Made by a program: the position numbers and the translations under genes. Positions 1-7,708 of a stretch of DNA of 36,469 bases are shown in pieces. The stretch is taken from NCBI GenBank assembly GCA_023663825.1, contig JAMPGQ010000016.1, positions 1 through 36,469 of the forward strand. The letters are read 5' to 3'. Under the pieces are notes generated by a model. The model made no database searches. It saw only the letters and a program-made list of their open reading frames with translations, and was not told where the DNA came from. Origin of the DNA: Anaeroplasma bactoclasticum. Lineage in GTDB: Bacteria; Bacillota_I; Bacilli_A; Acholeplasmatales; Anaeroplasmataceae. Within the stretch, counting starts at the first letter, position 1. Each line of letters starts with the position of its first letter.

Positions 1-16
1 CAAACTTTTTCCTTCT

Positions 17-55
17 AAAAAAGACCATCTATTACTTTAATAGGTGGTCTTTTTT
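17..55 (+). terminator. Intrinsic terminator upstream of the R-M operon
   Basis: An 11-bp stem (GACCATCTATT at 23-33 with AATAGGTGGTC at 39-49, one G-U pair) is flanked by an A-run on the left and a T-run on the right, so it could terminate in both directions. It probably ends a gene lying left of the window and insulates the restriction operon. Confidence 0.85.
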
Positions 56-71
56 AGGGGATGGAGATAAT

Positions 72-1019
72 ATGGCATACGATGAGAATAGTTTTCTAAA
101 AGAAAATAATGAAATATTATCTATTCTCCTAATAGATAGAACATCTAATAAGAACATAAAATGGTGTTCAGATAATTACGAAATCAAGGGATTATATTTC
201 GATGATTATATCACTTCTGATAATATTATGGGTAAAAGCTCTTTTATTATAAAACCTAGAAGTCAAAAAACGAAAAAAGAACAACAAAAAAGAAGTAAAG
301 ATGCAGCAGAGGTTTTTACCCCATCTTGGATATGTAATCGCCAAAACAACTTGATTGATGAGGAATGGTTTCATTATCCAAATGCTTTTAATATTGAAAC
401 AAACAATGAATGGTCTAGTACTCCAGAAGTCCTTTTTCAGAATGATAAGACATGGGAAAGTTATATCAAAGATACAAGGCTAGAAATCACATGTGGGGAA
501 GCTCCATATCTTGTTAGTAGATATGATACTGTTACTGGCCAAGCAATAGATATAAAAGAACGAATTGGACTTTTAGATAGAAAATTAAGAGTAGTAAGTG
601 AAAATGCAGCTTCAGATGAGGAATGGTATAGAAGTGTTATATTGAGTTACCAAAATATTTATGGATACGATTATCAAGGGGATAATGTTTTTTTGGCAAG
701 ACAAAACTTATTCTTTACATTTATAGATTATTACAAGGAAAGATTTAATGAATTACCATCAAAAGAAAAGATGATGGAAATCGCAACTATAATCAGTTGG
801 AATATTTGGCAAATGGATGGATTAAGAATGGTAATCCCAAATAGTTGTAAATTGAAAAAACAAACACAAGCTAATTTATTTGGAGAAGAATCTATTACGG
901 GATCAGGATGCCTTGGTTGCCAAAAAGATGACATACGACTACATAATGGTACTTATTGTTTAGTAATGGACTGGGAAAAAGACAAGAAGACCAGATTTGT
1001 GGATTTGATTCGGAGGTAG
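72..1019 (+). CDS. Restriction-modification small subunit with partial N6-adenine methylase motifs
   Basis: 315 residues; GGAG ribosome binding site six bases before the ATG. Residues 79-84 (AEVFTP) resemble motif X of gamma-class adenine methylases. Residues 137-147 (LEITCGEAPYL) look like an altered SAM-binding motif I, with TCGEAP where LDPACGSG is usual. The 200-260 region (RQNLFFTFIDYYKERF, then ISWNIWQMDGL) matches the helical part seen in proteins annotated as restriction endonuclease subunit M. No catalytic (N/D)PPY motif is present. That motif is found instead near the C-terminus of the next gene, 4 bp downstream, so the two proteins probably assemble one methylase. Cysteines near residues 279-282 and 292 could bind metal. 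Family assignment is from recognised motifs; the division of labour is inference. Confidence 0.75.
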   Translation: MAYDENSFLKENNEILSILLIDRTSNKNIKWCSDNYEIKGLYFDDYITSDNIMGKSSFIIKPRSQKTKKEQQKRSKDAAEVFTPSWICNRQNNLIDEEWFHYPNAFNIETNNEWSSTPEVLFQNDKTWESYIKDTRLEITCGEAPYLVSRYDTVTGQAIDIKERIGLLDRKLRVVSENAASDEEWYRSVILSYQNIYGYDYQGDNVFLARQNLFFTFIDYYKERFNELPSKEKMMEIATIISWNIWQMDGLRMVIPNSCKLKKQTQANLFGEESITGSGCLGCQKDDIRLHNGTYCLVMDWEKDKKTRFVDLIRR

Positions 1020-1023
1020 TTGT

Positions 1024-4000
1024 ATGAGTAGTAATAACATAAAAAAGTTTAATAATACATTTGATTACAAATTAATATACATTTTTAGAATAAATGATAC
1101 AGTTCATAAAGGAGCATTAAAAATAGGTGATGCAACTATTCATACATCTAAATCCTTTACGGATTTATTGCCTAATTGCCATGAGCTAAATTATTGTGCT
1201 AGAAAGAGAATTGATGAATACACTTCAACAGCAGGAATAGCTTATGAATTATTACATACTGAAATTGCAGTTTATCAAGTAAATGATTCTACAAGTAAGA
1301 AAAAAGGACAAGTTGTTGCTTTTAGGGATCATCATGTTCATGATGTCTTAAAACGTTCAAATATCAAAATGAAATATTTTGATACTAATAGAAAGCAAAA
1401 TGAATGGTTCATAGTGGATTTAGAAACAGCTAAAAGAGCAATCCAGTGCGTAAAAAATGAAAAGAAATCTTTAGATGGACAAGAAATAACAGCAAATAAG
1501 AATCCTATTACATTTAGACCAGAACAAACAGAAGCAATAAAGAAAACAATTAAAAGATTTAAAGATTCTGATAGAATGCTGTGGAATGCGAAAATGCGAT
1601 TCGGAAAAACTTTGTCTGCACTTCAAGTTGCAAAAGAAATGGGCTTTAAAGCAACTATTATTATCACTCATAGACCTGTTGTAAGTGATGGTTGGTATGA
1701 TGACTTCAATAAAATATTTTGCGACAAAGCAGAATATAAATTTGGTTCTAAAACTTATGGAGAATCATCAATAAACAAACTAGCAAGTTCAAATAATCCA
1801 TTTGTTTATTTTGCTTCAATTCAAGATCTTAGAGGCTCTGCTGCTGTGGGTGGCAAGTTTGATAAAAATAATGAAATCTTTGATATTTCTTGGGACTTTA
1901 TTGTTATTGATGAAGCACATGAAGGAACACAAACCAGTTTGGGAAAAGCAGTTATTGAAGAATTAATGAATAATAAAAAAAATCATCAGCCTAAAGTCTT
2001 AGAATTATCTGGAACTCCTTTTAACCTATTAACTGATTTTGAAGAAGCAAGCATTTATACATGGGATTATATTATGGAACAAGAAGCTAAACAAGATTGG
2101 TATCTAAATCATTTTGGAGACTCAAACCCATATGAGGAATTGCCAAGAATGAATATCTTTACGTACCATCTTGAAAAATATATCACAGGCTTTATGGATA
2201 TAGAAGATAAAGCATTTAATTTTAAAGAATTTTTTAGAACTTGGACAGGTGATATTCTAAAGGATGGTAAAGCAATCCCACTTGAAGAAAAAGTTGGAGA
2301 ATTTGTTCACCAAAAAGCTATTGTAAGTTTTCTAGATTTGATATGTAAAGAATCAAATTTAACAAATTATCCATTTGCGAATGATGAATATAGAGATTTT
2401 TTTAGACATACTTTGTGGATTGTTCCTGGAGTCAAAGAAGCAAAGGCATTAAGCACCCTCTTAAAGAAACATCATATTTTTTCTAATTTTAACATTGTAA
2501 ATGTTGCCGGAGATGGCGATGAAGAAATTAATACAAGTGATGCATTACAAGCAGTAAAAAATGCAATGACAAAACATCCAGAAAACACCTATACCATCAC
2601 TTTATCATGTGGTAGATTAACAACAGGTGTTTCTGTCCCAGAATGGACAGCAGTATTGATGTTGGCAGGATCTTATTCAACCGCAGCATCCCAATATTTA
2701 CAAACAATATTTAGAGTTCAAACTCCTGCAAATATTAATGGAAAAATAAAAGAGAATTGCTATGTGTTTGATTTTGCTCCTGATAGAACTTTAAAAATGA
2801 TTGCTGAATCTGTTCAATTATCTGCTAGAACAAAATCAAAAAATCCAATCGCAGAAAAACAACTGGCCTTATTCTTAAATTTCTGCCCTGTGATTTCTAT
2901 TGAAGGAACAAGCATGAAAGAATTTAAGGTTGGAATGTTGCTTCAAGAATTAAAAAAAGCTTATGCTGAAAGAGTTGTTAAAAATGGCTTTGATGATGCA
3001 CGATTATATAACGATGAATTACTTAAATTAGATAATTTTGCACTTGAAGAATTTGAGAAGCTAAAGAAAGTAGTGGGTGCATCAAAAGTATCTGGAAAAA
3101 TCACAGACATAGAAATCAACAAAGAAGGCTTTACAACTGAAGAATATGAAAAAGTAGAAAAAGTCGAAAAAAAGTCAAAGAAAGAATTAACAGATGAAGA
3201 AAAAGAACTTCTAAAAAAGAAAAAAGAGCAAAATGAAAATAGACAAAAGGCTATCTCTATCTTAAGAGCAATTTCGATTAGAATGCCATTATTGGTATAT
3301 GGTATGGATGGAGACATTGATACTGAAATCACTATTGATAACTTTGTTGACTTAGTAGATGACTTATCTTGGGAAGAGTTTATGCCTAAAGATGTAACAA
3401 AGGAAGTTTTCAAAAAATTTACTAAGTATTATGATAAAGATATGTTCATTTCTTGTAGTAGAAGAATTAGGTATATATCTAAGACGGCAGATGAACTAGA
3501 ACCAAAAGAAAGAATAATTAAGATAGCAAAATTATTTGCTACATTTAAAAATCCAGATAAGGAAACAGTATTAACACCATGGCGTGTTGTTAATATGCAT
3601 CTAGGAAATACTTTAGGTGGATATTCCTTTTTTGATGAAAAATTTATTAATGAGCTTGAGGAACCAAGACTTATTAATCTAGGGAAACAAACAGAGTCAG
3701 TCTTGTTCAATCTTGAATCAAAAGTTTTGGAGATTAATTCTAAAACGGGACTCTATCCACTTTATGTAGCATATAGTTTATATCGTTATAAATGCGATTC
3801 AACAGAGAAAAAAGAATTATCCTTTAAAGAAAAACTATCTATTTGGGATTATGTGATTTCTAATTCTATTTTTGTTATATGTAAAACACCAATGGCAAAG
3901 TCTATAACCAAAAGAACATTACTAGGGTATAGAAATGGCAAAGTTAAAATGCATTCCTTTGATGATTTGATAATGCAATTAAGAAATAAGCAAGCACAAT

Positions 4001-5085
4001 TTATTCAAAAAATATTGAATCCAGTTTTTTGGAATTTAGGAGGCAAGAGTCCAATGAAATTTAATGCAATAGTCGGTAATCCACCATATCAAATACTAGA
4101 TGGTGGAGCACAGGCAAGTGCAACACCAGTTTATAATAGATTTGTTGAAGTTTCAAAAAAAATAACAAATGAATATGTTTCATTAATTATGCCTTCACGT
4201 TGGATGACTGGTGGAAAAGGACTAGATGATTTTAGAAGTATGATGATTAAGGATAAACATATTCTTAGATTATTTGATCATTTAAACTCTAGAGATTGTT
4301 TTGAAAATGTGGATATAAAGGGAGGTGTTTGTTATTTTCTATGGGATAAAAATAGTGAAGATTTATGTGATGTTTTTTCATTCACATCGGATGGAAAATT
4401 TCATTCAAAAAGGTATTTATCAGAAGGCGATGATATTTTTATTAGGGACATTAGATTGATTTCTATAAAAAATAAAATTGTCAAATCAAACCCAAATATG
4501 TTGATGGGAATCGTTTCTGCTCGTAAACCATATGGTTTACAGGCAGAAACGATGCTTATGGCATCAAAATATGGATTACCTGATTTTTCAGATGAACCAT
4601 TTGATGATGGTTATAGGATACTTGGTTTGGGTGAAAAACAGAAAAGGATGTATAAATATTTACCTAAAAATTATCCTATCCCTAAAACAAATGAAGCATT
4701 AAACAAATTTAAAGTCTTTATTGCTGAAGCTTATGGCTGTGGAGCAATCGGTGAAGTGCCTAGCACACCAGTGCTAAGTTTTCCTGGAGATTTGTGTACT
4801 GAAACTTTTTTGCAAATTGGGCCATTTGAAACACAAATTGAAGCAGAAAATTTAATAAAATATATAAAAACAAAAACTTTTAGAGCTCTTGTAAGCATCC
4901 AAAAACAAACACAGCATACAACAAAAAAAGTTTACAGATTCGTGCCTATGCAAGATTTCACTGAATATTCAGATATTAATTGGAATCTATCAATTAAAGA
5001 AATAGATAATCAATTATATAAAAAATATGAGTTTAACAAAGATGATATAGAGTTTATTGAAAATAAAATTCCGAATATGGACTAA
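1024..5085 (+). CDS. GIY-YIG-like nuclease / SF2 helicase / Eco57I-type methylase fusion (R-M large subunit)
   Basis: 1353 residues. Residues about 15-130 resemble a T5orf172/GIY-YIG nuclease: YIFRI followed by LKIGD, then RKRIDEY, and NEWFIVDL at the end. Helicase motifs follow: MRFGKT at 191-196 (Walker A), DEAH at 296-299, LSGTPFN (motif III), and QTIFRVQTP (motif VI-like). A lysine/glutamate-rich, probably coiled linker covers roughly 685-745. NPPY at 1019-1022 is the catalytic motif IV of an N6-adenine methylase of the Eco57I type, followed by SLIMPSRW and a probable target-recognition region. A convincing SAM motif I is absent here and seems to be carried by the preceding gene. Together they should form an ATP-dependent or type IIG/I-like restriction-modification enzyme. 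The domain order is read from sequence; cutting activity and target are unknown. Confidence 0.8.
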   Translation: MSSNNIKKFNNTFDYKLIYIFRINDTVHKGALKIGDATIHTSKSFTDLLPNCHELNYCARKRIDEYTSTAGIAYELLHTEIAVYQVNDSTSKKKGQVVAFRDHHVHDVLKRSNIKMKYFDTNRKQNEWFIVDLETAKRAIQCVKNEKKSLDGQEITANKNPITFRPEQTEAIKKTIKRFKDSDRMLWNAKMRFGKTLSALQVAKEMGFKATIIITHRPVVSDGWYDDFNKIFCDKAEYKFGSKTYGESSINKLASSNNPFVYFASIQDLRGSAAVGGKFDKNNEIFDISWDFIVIDEAHEGTQTSLGKAVIEELMNNKKNHQPKVLELSGTPFNLLTDFEEASIYTWDYIMEQEAKQDWYLNHFGDSNPYEELPRMNIFTYHLEKYITGFMDIEDKAFNFKEFFRTWTGDILKDGKAIPLEEKVGEFVHQKAIVSFLDLICKESNLTNYPFANDEYRDFFRHTLWIVPGVKEAKALSTLLKKHHIFSNFNIVNVAGDGDEEINTSDALQAVKNAMTKHPENTYTITLSCGRLTTGVSVPEWTAVLMLAGSYSTAASQYLQTIFRVQTPANINGKIKENCYVFDFAPDRTLKMIAESVQLSARTKSKNPIAEKQLALFLNFCPVISIEGTSMKEFKVGMLLQELKKAYAERVVKNGFDDARLYNDELLKLDNFALEEFEKLKKVVGASKVSGKITDIEINKEGFTTEEYEKVEKVEKKSKKELTDEEKELLKKKKEQNENRQKAISILRAISIRMPLLVYGMDGDIDTEITIDNFVDLVDDLSWEEFMPKDVTKEVFKKFTKYYDKDMFISCSRRIRYISKTADELEPKERIIKIAKLFATFKNPDKETVLTPWRVVNMHLGNTLGGYSFFDEKFINELEEPRLINLGKQTESVLFNLESKVLEINSKTGLYPLYVAYSLYRYKCDSTEKKELSFKEKLSIWDYVISNSIFVICKTPMAKSITKRTLLGYRNGKVKMHSFDDLIMQLRNKQAQFIQKILNPVFWNLGGKSPMKFNAIVGNPPYQILDGGAQASATPVYNRFVEVSKKITNEYVSLIMPSRWMTGGKGLDDFRSMMIKDKHILRLFDHLNSRDCFENVDIKGGVCYFLWDKNSEDLCDVFSFTSDGKFHSKRYLSEGDDIFIRDIRLISIKNKIVKSNPNMLMGIVSARKPYGLQAETMLMASKYGLPDFSDEPFDDGYRILGLGEKQKRMYKYLPKNYPIPKTNEALNKFKVFIAEAYGCGAIGEVPSTPVLSFPGDLCTETFLQIGPFETQIEAENLIKYIKTKTFRALVSIQKQTQHTTKKVYRFVPMQDFTEYSDINWNLSIKEIDNQLYKKYEFNKDDIEFIENKIPNMD

Positions 5086-5103
5086 TGACTTGAAAAAATA
5101 GTG

Positions 5104-5250
5104 TATAATGAAATCACCATAAAAAGAATGATTAGAGACAAGCTCGGGGCCGTCAGCAACCTATCCAAATAAGGACAAGGTGCTAATGCTTGTATGATGG
5201 GATATAATTAGGTAGTCAATTTTCTCCTATCATAATGATGGGAGTTTTTT
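5104..5250 (+). promoter_or_regulatory. SAM-clan-like riboswitch leader with terminator (orphan)
   Basis: A TATAAT at 5104-5109 precedes a structured leader. CAGCAACCT (5154-5162) and AAGGTGCTAAT (5177-5187) match the strongly conserved P3/J3-4 core of the S-box (SAM-I) clan. ATCC/GGA in between closes P3. ACAAGC (5137-5142) can pair with GCTTGT (5187-5192), in the place of the clan's pseudoknot. The canonical GGGACTGGCCC P2 loop is not recognisable, so this may be a variant. Downstream, CTCCTATC (5224-5231) pairs with GATGGGAG (5237-5244) before a T7 run, an intrinsic terminator. TATGATGGGA (5193-5202) could pair instead with TCCTATCATA as an antiterminator. No gene lies downstream on this strand before a tRNA on the opposite strand, so the target is missing. 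Confidence 0.5.
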
Positions 5251-5312
5251 TATTTACATAAAATTTAGAAAAGGTGTTAATAATCTCGAATTATTTATGC
5301 AAACTATAATTC

Positions 5313-5472
5313 AAAAAGAAAAAGACAGTAATTACTATACTGTCGTCAGTGCCTTTCCAAATGCTAAATAAAAAAGATGGTGTATCCAGAGGGGCCTCCT
5401 GGAATCACCAATCATATTGATCGTATGGCGCCTCGCTCGCTTTTAAGCAGTATTTCCACCTTACACCATCTT
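5313..5472 (-). ncRNA. Unknown structured small RNA with own promoter
   Basis: Read on the minus strand, transcription would begin near 5472 and run leftwards. The ends of a roughly 95-nt domain pair perfectly: GATGGTGTA (revcomp of 5462-5470) with TACACCATC (revcomp of 5376-5384), followed by a T6 run. Inside are a GCTT/AAGC hairpin, a GGCGCC palindrome, an ATCA-ATA-TGAT hairpin and a CCAG...CTGG hairpin with G/C-rich core. This GC content is far above the surroundings. A second hairpin (GACAGTA at 5324-5330 with TACTGTC at 5338-5344) followed on the minus strand by T5CT5 gives an alternative or final terminator near 5313. It does not match the signatures I know for SRP RNA, 6S RNA, tmRNA or RNase P RNA. 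There is no plausible open reading frame. Confidence 0.6.
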
Positions 5473-5478
5473 TTATTA

Positions 5479-5509
5479 ATTATATTATCACAAATAAAAA
5501 AAATGTCAA
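5479..5509 (-). promoter_or_regulatory. Sigma-A promoter of the unknown RNA
   Basis: On the minus strand a perfect TTGACA (complement of 5504-5509) is followed by TAATAT after 16 bases (5482-5487), or by an overlapping TATAAT after 19 bases (5479-5484). Initiation would fall at about 5472, at the start of the structured RNA. Confidence 0.7.
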
Positions 5510-5978
5510 ATAGAAGAAGTGATTAAAATTTTGAGTTCCCCCATTTTTTAATTCAAGTAGATAAATTCGAGCTTTGCTTATTGAATTATATGAAATTTAG
5601 TACTTTTTTCTTATTTTTTCAAAGATTTTATTATGGAAAATATACCCTGCTATATTGTTATTTATAGCAATAACAATCTATGCGATGATATGGATTAATT
5701 CAAGTAAAAATTAAATAATACTAGGAGTTTTAATATAGGCTCCTTTTTTTGTTGCCTCGTTGAGGCTTACAACGTTAAAGAAAACCAATTCGCCAAGCTT
5801 AAAGGCTTTAAAAAAAGTTAGTGTGAGTTCATTTCCCTTATGGCTAATAGGTGGCTAATAAAAAAGGATAATTAGGTGTTTAAATTCCTAGTTATCCTTA
5901 TCTCTTTTTATGGGTGTTATTTTTTGACGTACACTAAAGAACGATTTTAGAACGATTTTTAATTAGCCAAATAATGAA
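5510..5978. other. Gene-free AT-rich stretch at island edge
   Basis: I see no convincing coding sequence here. It holds scattered hairpins, a terminator-like stem at 5866-5897, and the tandem GAACGATTTTA / GAACGATTTTT repeat at 5940-5960 next to the tRNA-Ser 3' end. Its position beside the tRNA 3' end suggests an old integration junction, but no second copy of the tRNA end was found in the window and no integrase gene is present. Confidence 0.4.
5861..5909 (+). terminator. Terminator-like hairpin
   Basis: GGATAATTAGG (5866-5876) pairs with CCTAGTTATCC (5887-5897) with one wobble. An A-run precedes it and a T-rich tail (TTATCTCTTTTT) follows. No gene is seen immediately before it, so it may be a leftover of a lost gene. 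Confidence 0.55.
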
Positions 5979-6019
5979 AAAAACCAAAATATATTTTAAT
6001 ATCAACGTATTTTGGCTTT
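5979..6019 (-). terminator. Terminator of tRNA-Ser
   Basis: CCAAAATA (5984-5991) and TATTTTGG (6008-6015 region) form the stem. On the minus strand it is followed by a T-run, just downstream of the tRNA 3' end. Confidence 0.75.
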
Positions 6020-6032
6020 TATATTTTATTTA

Positions 6033-6123
6033 TGGCGGAGCAGATGGGATTCGAACCCATGCATCAGTTACCCGATCTACTTCCTTAGCAGGGAAGCCTC
6101 TTGAGCCTCTTGAGTACTACTCC
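6033..6123 (-). tRNA. tRNA-Ser(GCU)
   Basis: On the minus strand the 91-nt sequence begins GGAGTAG and ends CTGCTCC-G-CCA, a closed acceptor stem with encoded CCA. The anticodon loop CTGCTAA gives anticodon GCT (reads AGC/AGU). The long variable arm is typical of class II tRNA-Ser. The T-arm contains GGGTTCGAATCCC. The gene has its own promoter and terminator. Confidence 0.97.
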
Positions 6124-6142
6124 AACTACCAAGTGCTTTTTC

Positions 6143-6171
6143 ATTATATCGTAAAACAATTCACTTGTCAA
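6143..6171 (-). promoter_or_regulatory. Promoter of tRNA-Ser
   Basis: On the minus strand TTGACA (6166-6171) and TATAAT (6143-6148) are separated by exactly 17 bases. This is a perfect consensus sigma-A promoter about 20 bases before the tRNA 5' end. Confidence 0.9.
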
Positions 6172-6200
6172 ACTTTTTTATTGCAATCTAGTCTAAAAAA

Positions 6201-6229
6201 TTGTAAAAATAAAGCTTTAATGGTATAAT
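6201..6229 (+). promoter_or_regulatory. Promoter of the 6251-7634 operon
   Basis: TTGTAA (6201-6206), 17 bases, then TATAAT (6224-6229). It is divergent from the tRNA-Ser promoter, with the initiation point shortly before the ribosome binding site of the 6251 gene. Confidence 0.75.
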
Positions 6230-6250
6230 GTGATAGAGGTGGAAAGCATT

Positions 6251-6658
6251 ATGAATCGTAAACAGATTATTATGCAGTATAGAATCAGTGGAATGTTAAA
6301 AGGACATCGTCCAAGTGTAATTTTTTTAAAACAGAATGCTGGAAAAATTTATACACAAGGTACAGCTGATTTTTTAATGACAATAGGAAAAGAAAACCTT
6401 TATTTTCAAAGATTATCTCTTTTTACAAAAAAACTTTTACCAGAAAAAGATTTTTCTTTGCGGTTAGAAAGAATAAAATCCTATAATGTGCGTTTGGTAA
6501 ATTCAGTTGTAAAATGCTTTACCTTGTATACCTTTGAAAGATATTACCTAGAAATTTTTTTCTATGTAGGAACTACAGATACATATGAAACAGAAACAAA
6601 TATTGCGGGAATTATCAAAATGCTAGAATATCGTGGGATAAAGGAGATATCTATATGA
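6251..6658 (+). CDS. Hypothetical protein, 135 aa
   Basis: The ATG at 6251 is preceded by GAGGTGG at good spacing; an upstream in-frame start at 6230 lacks a binding site. The protein is basic and soluble, with no signal peptide or membrane segment. I do not recognise a family. Alternating hydrophobic stretches such as SVIFLKQN, KIYTQGTADF and YLEIFFYVG suggest a beta-rich fold. It is the first gene of a three-gene operon ending in cvfB, overlapping the next small gene by 4 bp (ATGA). Confidence 0.7.
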   Translation: MNRKQIIMQYRISGMLKGHRPSVIFLKQNAGKIYTQGTADFLMTIGKENLYFQRLSLFTKKLLPEKDFSLRLERIKSYNVRLVNSVVKCFTLYTFERYYLEIFFYVGTTDTYETETNIAGIIKMLEYRGIKEISI

Positions 6659-6792
6659 AGCCTCTAACAACAAAGGAAAAAGACTTAATTAAAAGAATTG
6701 AAAAGAAGACTAAGAAAATAAGTTTTAATGATAAAAAGGAAATGTATTTAAAACAAACTGACAGAAATTATAAGGATGGGGATAGAAATTGA
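6655..6792 (+). CDS. Small charged hypothetical protein, 45 aa
   Basis: The reading frame starts with the ATG overlapping the previous stop (ATGA) and ends in TGA overlapping the TTG start of cvfB, so translational coupling on both sides is likely. The preceding AAGGAGAT supplies a strong binding site. The peptide begins MKPLTTKEKDLIKRIEKKTK, is lysine-rich and probably helical, and ends DGDRN. No family recognised. The tight packing is the main evidence that it is real. Confidence 0.65.
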   Translation: MKPLTTKEKDLIKRIEKKTKKISFNDKKEMYLKQTDRNYKDGDRN

Positions 6793-7634
6793 TTGAATTA
6801 GGAGTGATGAACCAATTAAAGGTTCTTCGTAAAACAGATTTGGGATATATGATTTCCGATGGAAGTGAGGAAGTTTTATTACATTATCGCGAGGCGTTAA
6901 ACGAATTAGAAATCAATCAAATGGTGAATGCTTATATCTATACGGATAAAGAAAATAGAAAAACAGGAACAATGGCTACACCAAATTTAATGATGGGAGA
7001 GCCAAACTTTGTACGTGTGGTAAATCGTATTAATGGTGTCGGAGTTTTTGTAGATAATCATACGCCCAAGGATATTTTAATCTCTAAGGATTATCTTCCG
7101 TATGATGAGGAAGAGTGGCCAATTGAAGATGATTTAATTTTTTGTGAGCTTAAAATAAAGAAAAATTCTTTAGCTGCAAAGCCTGTGAATCGATTTGATG
7201 TTTTGGCATTACATAGTAAAACTAGATATGTAGAAAAAGAACAGGTGTGTGCATATGTCCTACGTATTGCAGATAAGGGAATTGGTTTAATCACAAAGGA
7301 ATTAGTGTATATTTTTGTTCCGATTTCTCAGTTTAGAGGAAAGTATCGTTTAGGAGAAGAGGTCACAGTGACCATCACCAAAATGCTTGATGGAGAAGCT
7401 TATGGCAGCTTAAATGAACATAAGGAGCTTCTTATGGATGCTGATAAAGAAACTATATTAACCTATTTAAAAGAGCATAATGGGGTAATGCCTTTAACTG
7501 CCAAGTCAAGTAGTGAAGCAGTAGAAAAGTTTTTTCAGATGTCTAGAAAGGCTTTTAAGAGAGCATATGGTGCTTTATACAAGGAACATTTAATAGATTT
7601 TGATGAAGAAAAAACATATTTAAGAAAGCTATAG
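6789..7634 (+). CDS. cvfB: S1-like RNA-binding protein CvfB
   Basis: 281 residues from a TTG start with an AAGGATGGGG site upstream. CvfB/YitL family proteins carry tandem S1-like OB folds and a C-terminal winged helix, and bind RNA; in Staphylococcus they affect virulence gene expression. Visible hallmarks are VLLHYREALNEL, ENRKTGTMATP (the conserved region after the first OB fold), GVGVFVDN...PKDILISKDYLP (an S1-like domain near residues 80-105) and a winged-helix-like end (AVEKFFQMSRKAFKRAYGAL). The length is normal for the family. It is the last gene of its operon, with a terminator overlapping its stop codon. Confidence 0.88.
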   Translation: MIELGVMNQLKVLRKTDLGYMISDGSEEVLLHYREALNELEINQMVNAYIYTDKENRKTGTMATPNLMMGEPNFVRVVNRINGVGVFVDNHTPKDILISKDYLPYDEEEWPIEDDLIFCELKIKKNSLAAKPVNRFDVLALHSKTRYVEKEQVCAYVLRIADKGIGLITKELVYIFVPISQFRGKYRLGEEVTVTITKMLDGEAYGSLNEHKELLMDADKETILTYLKEHNGVMPLTAKSSSEAVEKFFQMSRKAFKRAYGALYKEHLIDFDEEKTYLRKL

Positions 7635-7649
7635 AGATATAGCTTTTTT
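7626..7649 (+). terminator. Terminator after cvfB
   Basis: AAGCTATA (7626-7633) pairs with TATAGCTT (7638-7645) around a GAGA loop, followed by T's. The stem includes the cvfB stop codon. Confidence 0.85.
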
Positions 7650-7708
7650 CCAAATTGTACATATATGATGTTAGATTTAAAGGTAAAATGTAGGAAGAGG
7701 TGAGGACA

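Noticed and set aside
2961-3413. 150-aa serine/phenylalanine-rich ORF on the - strand
   Set aside because: It is the antisense shadow of the lysine/glutamate-rich linker in the R-M large subunit.
5585-5715. Hydrophobic short frame (ILLWKIYPAILLFIAITIYAM)
   Set aside because: No start codon in frame after the preceding stop and no ribosome binding site; likely chance in AT-rich DNA.
5974-6228. 84-aa ORF on the + strand with GADGIRTHASVTRST
   Set aside because: It is the antisense reading of tRNA-Ser; this peptide is a well-known spurious translation of tRNA genes.
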